Below, in pieces: positions 1 to 12,004 of a stretch of 64,000 bases of DNA. The notes beneath the pieces are model-generated. The model searched no databases. It saw nothing but the letters and a program-made list of their open reading frames with translations, and was not told the DNA's origin. The stretch spans positions 7,201,201-7,265,200 of the forward strand of contig OX345638.1 of assembly GCA_947044365.1 (NCBI GenBank), given 5' to 3'. How positions within the stretch are numbered: position 1 is the stretch's first letter; each line of letters starts with the position of its first letter. Source of the DNA: Petrosia ficiformis (taxonomy: Eukaryota; Porifera; Demospongiae; Haplosclerida; Petrosiidae). The position numbers and the translations under genes were made by a program.

Positions 1-242
1 GGAAATAAAAGAGCTGCAAAATGGAGGATGGTTGCATGGTGTGGGAGGAAGTGAATTACTATATATACATATATCCAATTTGTTCAGATTGGAATCCTAA
101 CTACGTCAGATTATATGGTTTGGCAAATTTTGGAACTCTAGACACTAGCCATCCCTTTATGTTCTACATTCATGACAGCTAGTTAATTCCAATATTTGTG
201 TTGTGTGTGCATACAGGCTTTTCCTATATTTGTGCGTCTTAC

Positions 243-386
243 CTGTTGTTCTAGTGGAAGCACTTTGATACATTTTAAGCAAAATGAATGGTGACATTGT
301 AGAGTTTTAGGGCCGTTAGTATACTGATCCAAACACACACTACATGTTAATTGTTCTTTGAGAGCAGCAGAAGATTGTTCAGCCAT
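243..386 (-). pseudogene. RING-finger first exon of a TRIM-like gene, copy A
   Basis: A 48-codon open exon begins MAEQSSAALKEQLTCSVC and ends at a good donor (CAG followed by GTAAGAC). It contains the first half of a C3HC4 RING: CSVC, then CHHSFCLKC. It is nearly identical to exon 1 of the TRIM-NHL gene at 19934-20080, with one extra codon (Gly) before the PKTLQC stretch. The exon that would complete the RING should lie further left, outside the window. In copy B that next exon survives only as a fragment, so this copy may be a pseudogene too. The frame itself is intact. Confidence 0.6.
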
Positions 387-1442
387 ATCTCTTTCTATTA
401 TTTCCTAATATGTAGCTATAAAAAAGGTTAGAAAGTTATTTTTAGTAGATATAGATAGTTAGTCAGCTTTGTGGTTATACCCTATTGTCACTGCACAATA
501 CGATTATACTTAGATACAATCATACATACATACATACATACATGTACAAGCTAGGGTGAGGGAGGGTTTGAGGGGCATGCTCCCTTGTAAACTGATTTTG
601 GTTTTTCTGAAGCTACTACTGGTGCAATTTCAGAGAACACCATTTTATTTTATCTTATAATGAAGCTATATTATTAATTATTATTACTATGAATAAGCTG
701 TAGCTATATAGTCCCGGCATTAGGACCAGTATATTATTCATTAGAATCCTCACAACAGTACTTCAAAGCATAATTCTAAATGAATATTATTAAAAACCTC
801 AGAAAGTGAGCCCACAAGAACACTGGAAGGACTGGGAAATAAAAGAGCTACACAGAAGAGGAAGATTATGACAAGTTTGTTCAGATTGCATGGTACGATT
901 CAGCGAATTTGGTCTGTTGTCGGGGCTAAAATTTTAAGTGTGAAGCTATCCACACAGACTCCACCCCTTTCATGTTCTATATCAACGGCAGCTAATGTTT
1001 GTATTATATGTACCTGTTGGTTCCCTTATGTTTGTGTGTCTTATCTGTTGTTCTGTGGTATTACTTGCGATAAGTAAATGTGTGTTATATATATATATAT
1101 AATGTCTATTGGGATTTAGCTAACTAAAAGAACTCAGTAGTCAGTTTCAGTAACAGCTTCTGTTACAGCAAAAATACATTACTATATTATTAAAGTAATA
1201 TATTCATAGTTCAAATTATCATGAGACTTTCCCAAAAGGAAATTCACAATTATATGTAAAGGTGAGTGTTAAATCATTAATAACTAACTTGTAGAGATAA
1301 AGGAAGAGTTTGATAGCATATTAGCAACCATCAAGCACTGTGGCCACTGTACGAATTTAACATCAAACAGCACAACAAGAAATCGAAACAAAAGATACAA
1401 AAGTATTGTTATGAATTATTATTATTAGTCTTTTTCACTAAG

Positions 1443-2792
1443 GATCATTTTCCTGATGTAGAGTTTTTAAGTATACTAAGTAAAAATATACCAAGGCACT
1501 GATAGTCAAATGAAATTAAAATAAATATTATAATCAAATCAGAAAATTAGCACATACTAAACTCACATTCACTGCTGCAACTACAGCAGGAATAGTACAA
1601 CACAAAGCAACCCATGCTCCACAGATGCAACAAAGAACAGTCAAACAAATGGAGAGAATCAAGAAATTGTCACGAGGTTCATTGTTCACAGGAGTAGTAT
1701 AACCTGGTTGAGCGGTTATCACTCTTGGAAGTGCATAATCATATCTAGGCTGAGACAAACAAGCTTACATGCTTAATGACGAAGGAGTGAAATCATCAAT
1801 AGTATAGATATGTATCAATACTAGTAATGAGAGGATGACATAACAAGTAAGAAATGCAATCATGCAGCGACATTATGTTATAAACAATTAGTTTTATATT
1901 TTAGCTATAGTCATTTTCAGTTAACTGTGAGCAGACTTCAGATATGGAGTCAATTACATTGCATATTACAATTACTATTATTAATATCTTCTAAGTCAAT
2001 GTAATATAAATTATTACCTTAAAATTAGTGGTGTTTTAGTTAACTAAAACCCCTTTTAGTGACTTTTAGTTACTTAAACTGTAACTAAATTACAAGTCAA
2101 CTGCAATAACTATAACTAACTAAAATGAAAATTGACCAATAATGGACACTTTTAGTAAAACTAAAACCCCTTTAGTTAGCCTAATATTGTTTTATTTACT
2201 TAAACTGTAACTAAACTAAAAGTTTGAGAAACCAGGCATACTATAACTATAATTAAATGTGGTCGCTATAGTCACACTAAAACAACACTACTTAAAGTCA
2301 TAGATTACTATTACTATTACTGCCCAAGTCAGGGTTGCTGTTATAGATTACTATAGCATTGAGGTTTCTTTTCATGTTTCCATCTTTCTACTTCAAATGA
2401 ACATATTACTTAAGGTCAATTACTATTACTATTACATCAACATTGAGATTGTATATTACTATTACTAATACTATTACCTCAGTTTTTTTTTTATATTTTA
2501 TATACCTAATACTAATAACTATAAATGAAATTCCATAGTAATTTAATATTAACACCATGAGACTTCCAGCCTTCCAGGTAATTCCCCAAAAAGAAACTCA
2601 CATACAAGTGTAAAGTTTTAAATCAGTAAAATAACTAGCTAACTTGTTGAGGTGAAGGAACAGCCTGGTATCCCCCCTGGTAGCCACCATAGGAAGGAGG
2701 AAGAGGGCCTAATACATTTAGATATTATCAAAAAGAAAAAAGAAAAGACTTAACATGTGCCAACCTTCATAACGATCAGGTGGAGGATATCC
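1443..2792 (-). pseudogene. CD225/dispanin gene, truncated duplicate
   Basis: This is the counterpart of the intact gene at 5916-8310. Exon 5 (1567-1749), exon 4 (2644-2708) and exon 3 (2765-2792) are open, keep their splice sites and have the same lengths as in the intact copy. Exon 5 encodes the first membrane helix with the EPRDNFLILSI motif. The last exon has lost its centre: sequence near 1510 jumps from the gatagtcaa codons straight into intron sequence, removing about 115 bp that encode the start of the second helix. The two 5' exons with the start codon are absent because the duplication ends first. Good splice sites with missing ends argue for a recent non-functional copy. Confidence 0.75.
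2024..2290. mobile_element. Small inverted-repeat transposon, family C
   Basis: The element has termini agtggtgttttagtt and ...actaaaacaacacta and an interior of repeated TTAACTAAAA motifs. It is flanked on both sides by CTTAAA (2018-2023 and 2291-2296). The matching site in copy B (about 6616-6630) reads straight through without the element, which defines the insertion and a 6-bp target duplication. Related copies lie at 23168-23422, 54343-54632 and 61513-61768, with fragments near 24262 and 55672. It has no coding capacity. Confidence 0.75.
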
Positions 2793-3278
2793 CTATGAAA
2801 TATGGGAAGAGACAAAGTTTCAATTACATTATTCTACAAATTTATAAAATAATGATATCACATTGCTATATATTAGCAAGCTCTTCCTATGGAAATTTTA
2901 ATTGAAGGGTCTTACTAGAATGAAATGAAAGCGGTAGTCACTATAATGGCTATACTAGATTTATCTTCTCAGAAATGCCTGCTAAGACCTAAAGTAGGTG
3001 TGTTATTGTGTTACTCAAAGTGCCGTTCTTTCTACATGATCATATCTACAATTTAGAGGGAGAAACATCACAACAGAACAAAGAAATAAATAAGTGAATA
3101 AATATGACCTCAAACTCATGTGTACACTGCAAAAATAAAATTGTTAGTTCATTTGTTAGTACAGTTGCAAGGAATAATGAAAATTGTAATTTAATTGGTT
3201 GTGTAGGTTGTTATGACTGCATGGTGACATAGAATGTACATGTACTTTACTAATTATAATCCAATTATAATCCATTTT

Positions 3279-3408
3279 TCATTTCCAAGAAGCAGAGTAA
3301 ATATTTTAATTAAATCATTTTAGGTTTCCAAATGTCGTTAGTGTGCATGATATTTGATTATAAGTACGTTATCATGCAGTCATAACATCCTGCTTTCTTG
3401 GAAATAGG
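3279..3408. repeat. Foldback repeat
   Basis: The segment starts with atttccaagaagcag and ends with ctgctttcttggaaat, which pair as inverted repeats about 130 bp apart. It lies directly after the end of duplication copy A. No open frame is seen. It is probably a small foldback transposon. Confidence 0.45.
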
Positions 3409-3469
3409 AGTAGTTAAGACATCACTGGCTAACACATATTTCTATCTATTATGCACACTACCATACCAA

Positions 3470-3880
3470 GCAAGCTTGTCTATCTTTCTCCACATTTCTT
3501 TGTTCCCTGAATGAGTATTTCTCCTCTTGCTTTAACAAATCTTGTACTCCTCTACCAGCAGTTGCTACCCCTTTTCTCTTAACTGTCATTCCTGTTGATT
3601 TCCTTTGCTCTACCGATGAAACTCTTCATCTTATTCTTAATATCCCTTTATAGACACTGCCCCTGGCTCTGATGGAATATCCTCTCCCATGATTCATCAT
3701 ACAGCTCACTCCATTTCTCTTCCCCTATCACTCTTCTTTATCCTCTGGAATTTTCCCATCTTATTGGAAGAACTCTTTAGTAACCCCTATACCCAAATCT
3801 AAATCATTTTCTTCTCCTTCTAACTTCCGTCCCATTACATTACTTCCTCTTATTAGCAAGGTCCTGGAAAGGCATGTATT
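3470..3880 (+). pseudogene. Non-LTR retrotransposon reverse transcriptase fragment
   Basis: Reading the plus strand with frame changes gives APGSDGISSPMIHH, then FPSYWKNSLVTPIPKS, then SNFRPITLLPLISKVLERH. This is the classic spacing of non-LTR reverse transcriptase motifs before the catalytic centre (PGxDGI, W+xxxvxPIpK, yRPITLLxxxsKvlER). The catalytic YxDD region is absent and at least one frameshift lies near 3770. It sits between the two duplication copies and is a dead LINE fragment. Confidence 0.7.
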
Positions 3881-3924
3881 CAATTACATATATGATTTCT
3901 GTTTATCTCATAAACTATAAACTA

Positions 3925-3975
3925 TGTTAGGTAGTTGTGTAGGCTTACGACACGAAGGACAGCTTATTAAAATGT
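3925..3975 (-). pseudogene. Fragment of the second RING/TRIM exon, copy B
   Basis: The minus strand encodes a remnant of the SCPSCRKPTQLPNI stretch also present at about 19805-19850 in the TRIM-NHL gene. It is the second half of the RING finger (the CPSC ligands). Sequence homology ends abruptly after about 50 bp. It lies downstream, on the minus strand, of the decayed RING exon at 4683-4836. Confidence 0.5.
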
Positions 3976-4682
3976 TATAATAACCAATTTATTGGTAAGT
4001 ACAGTTACTAAATTGTTAGCATGAAAAATGAGTAGACAGCACCCTAAACTGGCTAATGCTTCAACTAATCGATTCTAATTAGTAAGTAGTTATGGCATTA
4101 TCACAAGTGTACCATTCACTACAATTCGAACAACCAACTAATTCTTAAATCCTTGCAACTGTACTAACCTCTTTTCAATTGCACACTTCCCTGTAAAAGT
4201 GTTCAATTTTTGGTTTTTCCAAAGCTGCTTAGAGAATACTGATGAGTTAATAAGCCTGTTTTGCTATATATCATAATATCTTACATAATAGACTGTGGCT
4301 AGAGTCCTGGCAATGGCACCAGTATATATCGTTAGAGTTTCAGCAACGTGACTTCAAGGCAATTCGAAATAAATATGAAGTGATCCCACAAGAACACTAG
4401 AAGGGCTTGGAAATAAAAGAGCTGTAAAATGGAGGATGGTTGCATGATGTGGGAGGAAGTGAATTCCTATATATCCAATTTGCTCAGATTGGAATTCTAA
4501 CTACATCAGGTTCGATGAATTTTGTCCATTGCTGGAACTCTAGACGCTGTGAAAGTAGTAATATTAAATTTTCAAGCCTGGGGGGATATCCCCATAGCCA
4601 CCATTCCTTTATGTTCTATTTATGACAGCCAATATTTGTGTCGTGTGTGCATACAGGCTTTTCTTATATTTGTGTGTCCTAC

Positions 4683-4836
4683 CTGTTGTTTTTGTGGAAG
4701 CACTGTGATACCTTATAAGCAAAATGAATGATGACATTGTAGAGTCCTTTGGTTAGTATACTGATCCGAACACACATGCACTACATGTTAATTGTTCATC
4801 AAGTTCCTTGAGAGCAGCAGAGGATTGTTCAGCTCT
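4683..4836 (-). pseudogene. Decayed RING-finger exon, copy B
   Basis: Same exon as 243-386 but degenerate. The start ATG is changed to an AGA-like codon. A short insertion (gcatg) after the first CxxC pair shifts the frame, and the sequence that should read CLKC contains a TAA-type stop. The donor side has drifted to GTAGGA. This copy cannot make a RING domain. Confidence 0.7.
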
Positions 4837-5915
4837 ATTAATTCCTAATATGGTATAAAACAGGTTAGAAAGTTATTTTTAGTAGATATAAAAATAACAG
4901 ATAGTTAGTCAGTTTTGTCGTTATACCCTATTGTCATTCCACAATATATACGATTATACTTAAGTACAATCATACATACATATAATTTATGTATGCATGC
5001 ATACATACATACATGTACAACCTAGGGTGAGGGGCATGCTCCCAAGTAAACTGATTTTGGTTTTTCTGAAGCTAGCTACTACTGGTGCAATTTCAGAGAA
5101 TACCATTTTATTTTATCTTGCTATAATTAATATTACTATGAATATTTAAATTGTGGCTAGAGTTTCAGTAGGACAGTATATTATAATCCCCACAACAGCA
5201 CTTCAAAAGCATAATTCTAAATGAATATCATTAAAAACCTCAGAAAGTGAGCCCACAAGAACACTGGAAGGACTGGGAAATAAAAGAGCTACACATGCAA
5301 AAGAAGAAGACTGTGTCAAGTTTGTTCAGATTGGAAGCTTAACTACGTTAGACACTACGGTTCAACGAATTTGGCATGTTGTCGTGACGCTAACAAAGAA
5401 TACACTGGTCTTGTTGGGACTCTAGACACTTCGAAAATAAAATTCTAAGTATGAAATGTTGAGGGCTATCCCCACAAACTCCACCCCCCTCATGTTTTAC
5501 ATCAATGGCAGCTAATGTTTGAGTTGTGTGTCTTACCTGTTGTTCTGTGGTAATACTTGCGATAAGTATATATGTGTTATATATATATATATATATATAT
5601 ATAATGTCTATTGGGATAAAAGAACTCGGTAGTCAGTTTCCAGTAACTGCTTCTGTTACAGCAAAAATACATTACTATATTATTAAAGTAATAATTATAT
5701 TCATAGTTCAAATTATCATGAGACTTTCCCAAAAGGAAATTCACAATTATATGTTAAGATGAGTGTTAAATCGTTAATAACTAACTTGTACAGATAAAAG
5801 AACAAATTGATTGCGTGTTAACCATCATGACTGTGGCCACCGTACGGATTTTTACAACAAGAAATCGAAACAAAAATACCAAAGTATCATTATGAATTAT
5901 TACTATTAGTCTTTT

Positions 5916-8310
5916 TCAGTAGGGATCATTTTCCTGATTTACAGTTTTTAAGTATACTAAGTAAATATATACCCAGGCACCGATAGTCAACGGTAGACCA
6001 AACATGAACCCAACAATGTTGAGGTAAAGAGCTATAGCACGGTTACATCTGTTTTTCTCCATATCACCAACAATTTCAGCTTCTCGTGCCTATATATATA
6101 TAAATAAATTTGAGTTAAAATAAAACATCAATCAAATCAGAAAATTATCATGTACTTGTTACTTTAAACTCACATTCACTGCGCAAACTATAGCAGGAAT
6201 AGTACAACACAAAGCAACCCATGCTCCAAAGATGCAACAAAGAACAGTCAAATAAATTGAGAGAATCAAGAAATTGTCACGAGGTTGATTGTTCACAGGA
6301 GTGGTATAACCTGGTTGAGTGGTTATCACTTTTGGAAGTGCATAATCATATCTAGGCTATGACAAACAAGCTTATATGCTTAATGACGAAGGAGTGAAAT
6401 CATCAATGGTAAAGGTATATGTATCAATACTAGTAATGAGAGAATGACATAACAAGTAAGAAATGCATTATATCATGCAGCGACATTATGCTATAAATAT
6501 TTTAGCTAAAGTCATTTTCAGTTAACTATGAGCAGACTTCAGACATGGAGTCAATTACATTGGATATTACAATTACTATTACTAATACCTCCTAAGTCAG
6601 TGTAATATAAATTATTACCTTAAAATCATAGATTGCTATTACTATTACTGCCCAAGTCAGAGTTGCTGTTATAGTCATGTTTCAAACTTTCTATTTTAAA
6701 TGAACATATTACACTGTAAAAATAGAATTGTTAAAATAACAAATATATTGTTTAGTACAGTTGCAAAGATTTAACAATTAGTTGGTTGTTCAGTATACAT
6801 ACATCTAACATCATAGCTATTTTGGTCTAATTATATTAAAATACGTAAGATATATATACCTATTGTAATCAATTATCATGCCTAATATCTTAAATTAGAT
6901 GCGTAAAGAAGGTTTGGCAACCTAAAATGGCTCAATTAAAATAAATATTCTACTTTTTGCATCTAATAGACAGCATAAGGATAATGAGATTACAATTATT
7001 TGACTATAATTACAGTATATGGATAATAACATACACAACCAATTAAATTATAATTCCTTGCAACTGTACTAACAAATAAATTTGTTATTTTAACAATTTT
7101 ATTTTTGCAGTTTACTTAAGGTCAATTACTATTACTATTACCTCAACATTGAGATTGTATGTTACTATTACTAATACTATTACTTGACTCTATTACTATT
7201 TCTATTACCTCAGTTTTTTATTTTATTTTACCTAAGTAGCCTTAGCTAATTAATAACAATAAATGAAATTCCATAGTAAATTATTAATATCATGAGACTT
7301 CCAGCCTTCCAGGTGATTCCCCAAAAAGAAATTTACATATAGTTAGATTATTAAAATAACTAGCTAACTTGTTGAGGTGGAGGAACACCCTGGTATCCCC
7401 CCTGATAGCCACCATAGGTAGGAGGAGGATGACCTAATACATTCAGATATTATCAAAAAGAAAAAAGAAAAGACTTAACATGTGCCAACCTTCATAACGA
7501 TCAGGTGGAGGATATCCCTATGAAATATGGGAAGAGACAAAGTTTCAATTACATTATTCCACAGATTTATAAAATAATGATATCACATTGCTATATATTA
7601 GCAAGCTCTTCCTATGGAAATTTTAATTGAAGGGCCTTATTAGAATGAAATGAAAGCAGTAATCACTACAATGGCTATACATTAGATATATCTTCTTAGA
7701 AATGCCTGACCTAAAGTAGGTGTGTTATTGTGTTACTCAAAGTGCCGTTCTTTCTACATGACCATGCATATCTACAATTTAGAGGGAGAAACATCACAAC
7801 AAAACAAAGAAATAAATAAGTGAATAAATATGACCTCAGACTCACGCGCATGTACACTTCAAAAATAAAATTGTTAAAATAACTTACAGTTGCAAGGAAT
7901 ATTGGAAATTGTAATTTAATTGGTTGTGTAGGTTGTTATGACTGCATGGTGACATAGAATGTACATGTACTTTACTAATTATAATCCAATAATTGCAGTT
8001 TCGATTCCTTATACTAGATTTATCTATATATAATATAGCCGATATAATCGTAATAAAATATGTTAACTAAATGAAAGTAATTACTTTAACTATTAAATTA
8101 TAATAATTATTATTATAATTATACAGGCTATAAAATATATATGAGGATGATATATATAAAGAATAGGCTCTCCTGCTAAGTTCGTTTTACGCTACTTACG
8201 GTGTTAGGAGCTGTTGGTGCGGGATTTACCAGAAGTGGTTTTTTATCTGTTACAATAAAAAAAATAATAACAGTAATAAACAATAAAACATTGAACGACT
8301 TACCACTCAT
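5916..8310 (-). CDS. CD225/dispanin-family two-pass membrane protein (six exons)
   Basis: Splice-consistent minus-strand model: 8304-8310 (ATG AGT G), 8200-8246, 7490-7517, 7369-7433, 6174-6356 and 5916-6089, ending in TGA; all phases match, giving about 167 residues. The N-terminus is Pro/Gly/Tyr-rich (GYPPPDRYE, then repeated GGYQ). It is followed by QPRDNFLILSIYLTVLCC, a hydrophobic helix, a cytosolic AREAEIVGDMEKNRCNRA loop and a second helix, ending NQENDPY. This order (Pro-rich head, PRD-type start of helix 1, Cys pair, short charged loop, helix 2) is that of CD225/dispanin proteins, the family that includes IFITM and PRRT. In such proteins membrane-proximal Cys are often palmitoylated; that role is not shown here. 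A transposon-like element starts about 40 bp upstream of the ATG. The duplicate at 1443-2792 is broken. Confidence 0.8.
6713..7112. mobile_element. Small inverted-repeat transposon, family D
   Basis: The termini are ACTGTAAAAATAGAATTG... and ...ACAATTTTATTTTTGCAGT, extending to inverted repeats of about 55 bp with few mismatches. Both ends are flanked by TTAC. The copy A duplicate keeps the uninterrupted site (catattacttaagg), confirming a 4-bp target duplication. The interior has no coding frame. Partial relatives occur around 3120-3255, 3960-4190 and 7856-7995. It lies in the CD225 intron between exons 4 and 5. Confidence 0.8.
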
Positions 8311-8341
8311 TATTACAGTAAGCTTGAGTAACTACTAAGGC

Positions 8342-8348
8342 ACTAAGT
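8342..8348. other. Left flanking direct repeat ACTAAGT (putative target-site duplication)
   Basis: ACTAAGT lies immediately outside the left 43-bp inverted repeat (with one extra T) and recurs at 15440-15446 just outside the right one. This is consistent with a 7-8 bp target duplication. Alternatively, the extended end CACTAAGT... could be read as a CACTA-type terminus. Confidence 0.6.
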
Positions 8349-8596
8349 TGTGCCGTGCCAGTTAGTGATCGTGCTGGTTAGTGGATAAAAAAAAATTGAC
8401 ACGCCTCTCTGGATTAAGTAATGTCACGCCCTTAATTAATTATCATTAGCGCTATAGCTAGAGCGCTCGACCTGAAGAGCAGATAAAAGGATAGCTGACA
8501 AGAACAAGTATAGTATAGCCTTGTTAGCATTTGAAGTCTGGATTTGGCAACATGTTAGTGATTTAGTTTATTTGGCTACAGATTTCAAATAAAACA

Positions 8597-11585
8597 GCCA
8601 TGCCAGTTAGTGATATTGAGTTTCTCACTAAACCAGAACACTTGAACATGTAATAATAGCCATGCCAGTTAGTGATATTGAGTTTCTCACTAACCAGAAC
8701 ACTTGAACATGTGATAATAGCCATGCCAGTTAGTGATATTGAGTTTCTCACTAACCAGAACACTTGAACGTGTAATAATAGCCATGCCAGTTAGTGATAT
8801 TGAGTTTCTCACTAAACCAGAACACTTGAACATGTAATAATAGCCATGCCAGTTAGTGATATTGAGTTTCTCACTAACCAGAACACTTGAACATGTGATA
8901 ATAGCCATGCCAGTTAGTGATATTGAGTTTCTCACTAACCAGAACACTTGAACATGAGGTAATAGCCATGCCAGTTAGTGATATTGAGTTAGTCACTAAC
9001 CAGAACACTGGAACATGTAATAATAGCCATGCCAGTTAGTGATATTGAGTTTCTCACTAACCAGAACACTTGAACATGTGATAATAGCCATGCCAGTTAG
9101 TGATATTGAGTTTCTCACTAACCAGAACACTTGAACATGAGGTAATAGCCATGCCAGTTAGTGATATTGAGTTAGTCACTAACCAGAACACTGGAACATG
9201 TAATAATAGCCATGCCAGTTAGTGATATTGAGTTTCTCACTAACCAGAACACTTGAACGTGTAATAATAGCCATGCCAGTTAGTGATATTGAGTTTCTCA
9301 CTAACCAGAACACTGGAACATGTAATAATAGCCATGGCAGTTAGTGATATTGAGTTTCTCACTAACCAGAACACTTGAACATGTGATAATAGCCATGCCA
9401 GTTAGTGATATTGAGTTTCTCACTAACCAGAACACTTGAACATGTGATAATAGCCATGCCAGTTAGTGATGTTGACTAACCAGAACACTTGAACATATAA
9501 TAATAGCCATGCCAGTTAGTGATATTGAGTTTCTCACTAACCAGAACACTTGAACGTGTAATAATAGCCATGCCAGTTAGTGATATTGAGTTTCTCACTA
9601 ACCAGAACACTGGAACATGTAATAATAGCCATGGCAGTTAGTGATATTGAGTTTCTCACTAACCAGAACACTTGAACGTGTAATAATAGCCATGCCAGTT
9701 AGTGATATTGAGTTTCTCACTAACCAGAACACTTGAACATGTAATAATAGCCATGCCAGTTAGTGATATTGAGTTTCTCACTAACCAGAACACTGGAACA
9801 TGTAATAATAGCCATGGCAGTTAGTGATATTGAGTTTCTCACTAACCAGAACACTTGAACGTGTAATAATAGCCATGCCAGTTAGTGATATTGAGTTTCT
9901 CACTAACCAGAACACTTGAACATGTGATAATAGCCATGCCAGTTAGTGATATTGAGTTTCTCACTAACCAGAACACTTGAACATGAGGTAATAGCCATGC
10001 CAGTTAGTGATATTGAGTTAGTCACTAACCAGAACACTGGAACATGTAATAATAGCCATGCCAGTTAGTGATGTTGACTAACCAGAACACTGGAACATGT
10101 AATAATAGCCATGCCAGTTAGTGATATTGAGTTTCTCACTAACCAGAACACTTGAACGTGTAATAATAGCCATGCCAGTTAGTGATATTGAGTTTCTCAC
10201 TAACCAGAACACTGGAACATGTAATAATAGCCATGGCAGTTAGTGATATTGAGTTTCTCACTAACCAGAACACTTGAACATGTGATAATAGCCATGCCAG
10301 TTAGTGATATTGAGTTTCTCACTAACCAGAACACTTGAACATGTGATAATAGCCATGCCAGTTAGTGATGTTGACTAACCAGAACACTTGAACATATAAT
10401 AATAGCCATGCCAGTTAGTGATATTGAGTTTGTCACTAACCAGAACACTTGAACGTGTAATAATAGCCATGCCAGTTAGTGATATTGAGTTTCTCACTAA
10501 CCAGAACACTGGAACATGTAATAATAGCCATGGCAGTTAGTGATATTGAGTTTCTCACTAACCAGAACACTTGAACGTGTAATAATAGCCATGCCAGTTA
10601 GTGATATTGAGTTTCTCACTAACCAGAACACTTGAACGTGTAATAATAGCCATGCCAGTTAGTGATATTGAGTTTCTCACTAACCAGAACACTGGAACAT
10701 GTAATAATAGCCATGGCAGTTAGTGATATTGAGTTTGTCACTAACCAGAACACTGGAACATGTAATAATAGCCATGGCAGTTAGTGATATTGAGTTTCTC
10801 ACTAACCAGAACACTTGAAGATGTAATAATAGCCATGCCAGTTAGTGATATTGACTAACCAGAACACTTGAACATGTGATAATAGCCATGCCAGTTAGTG
10901 ATATTGAGTTTCTCACTAACCAGAACACTTGAACATGTGATAATAGCCATGCCAGTTAGTGATGTTGACTAACCAGAACACTTGAACATATAATAATAGC
11001 CATGCCAGTTAGTGATATTGAGTTTCTCACTAACCAGAACACTTGAACGTGTAATAATAGCCATGCCAGTTAGTGATATTGAGTTTCTCACTAACCAGAA
11101 CACTGGAACATGTAATAATAGCCATGGCAGTTAGTGATATTGAGTTTCTCACTAACCAGAACACTTGAACATGTGATAATAGCCATGCCAGTTAGTGATA
11201 TTGAGTTTCTCACTAACCAGAACACTTGAACATGTGATAATAGCCATGCTAGTTAGTGATATTGAGTTTCTCACTAACCAGAACACTTGAACGTGTAATA
11301 ATAGCCATGCCAGTTAGTGATATTGAGTTTGTCACTAACCAGAACACTGGAACATGTAATAATACCCATGCCAGTTAGTGATATTGAGTTTGTCACTAAC
11401 CAGAACACTTGAACATGTAATAATAGCCATGCCAGTTAGTGATATTGACTAACCAGAACACTGGAACATGTAATAATAGCCATGCCAGTTAGTGATGTTG
11501 AGTTTCTCACTAACCAGAACACTTGAACATGTAATAATAGCCATGCCAGTTAGTGATATTGAGTTAGTCACTAACCAGAACAGGT
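8597..11585. repeat. 61-bp tandem repeat array (about 49 units)
   Basis: The unit begins gccatgccagttagtgat, continues attgagtttctcactaacc and ends agaacacttgaacatgtaataata. Successive starts lie 61 bp apart (62 where an extra A occurs). Each unit contains the inverted pair GTTAGTGA/TCACTAAC. Variants are shared between distant units: gttagtcac for gtttctcac, an 8-bp-shorter form gatgttgactaacc (near 9468, 10070, 10370, 10968), ggcag for gccag, and aggtaatag for gtgataatag. Their recurring order indicates multi-unit higher-order duplication. The core GCCAGTTAGTGAT also occurs in the terminal inverted repeats. Open frames through the array are by-products of the period. Confidence 0.95.
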
Positions 11586-12004
11586 GACAGCAATTTAATA
11601 TAATCATGATTATAACACCTACTTGAAAACACACTGTATTACAACTTGAGCACATGTACTCCCTGTGAGAAGAATCCTACTGAATCTGCACTTCTGAACT
11701 TCTGTGATCCAAATAGTAAGTACATTTCTCATTCTAAATGGTATATTGTTTTATTTAAAATATGTTCACTAGTACTAATATACATATACCCACATTGAGG
11801 AGAGTGATCATGACTGCAAAATTAGGTTTGTTGTTAATATAATTATAACTATTGTGTGTTCTGTAAATTAGAGTTTTTTATATGAATTGTGCTAAATATA
11901 GCTATATTGTCTCCTTATAAGTCAACATCATTAAGAATGATTTGCAAGCAATAATTCTTTGTTGTATATTGAAGTCTGTTAACTTCATTCATCACACTAT
12001 ACTT
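11586..12004. other. Presumed 5' region of the Josephin/Ulp1-like gene
   Basis: AT-rich sequence without repeat units or convincing exons. Possible acceptors occur before 12012 (tatgatag followed by GCAGTGG), so an upstream exon cannot be excluded. No promoter motif is clear enough to call. Confidence 0.3.

Larger units (their letters stand above)
1..3255. repeat. Segmental duplication, copy A (left part cut by window edge)
   Basis: This block aligns with 4409-7990 (copy B) in the same orientation. Both start with the same ggaaataaaagagct run and carry a RING exon followed by CD225 exons. Copy A is shorter because it lacks part of CD225 exon 6, the 400-bp small transposon at 6713 and the 5' CD225 exons. 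It has its own insertion at 2024-2290. Similarity ends near the tttactaattataatcc run at 3254. Within each copy, about 440 bp around the RING exon is also repeated (4260-4700 resembles 5100-5560), so duplication is nested. The stretch 387-1440 holds no gene beyond this duplicated filler. Confidence 0.85.
4409..7990. repeat. Segmental duplication, copy B
   Basis: Direct duplicate of 1-3255. It contains the intact CD225 exons 3-6 and a decayed RING exon. Relative to copy A it has gained a 400-bp transposon at 6713-7112 flanked by TTAC; copy A keeps the empty site near 2400-2415. Confidence 0.85.

Noticed and set aside
8563..8947. Repeated minus-strand frames with SEKLNITNWHG
   Set aside because: By-product of the 61-bp tandem repeat; 61 is not a multiple of 3, so frames cycle and all three look similar.
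8597..11585. CRISPR-like array
   Set aside because: Units are directly adjacent with no unique spacers and the context is a eukaryotic genome.
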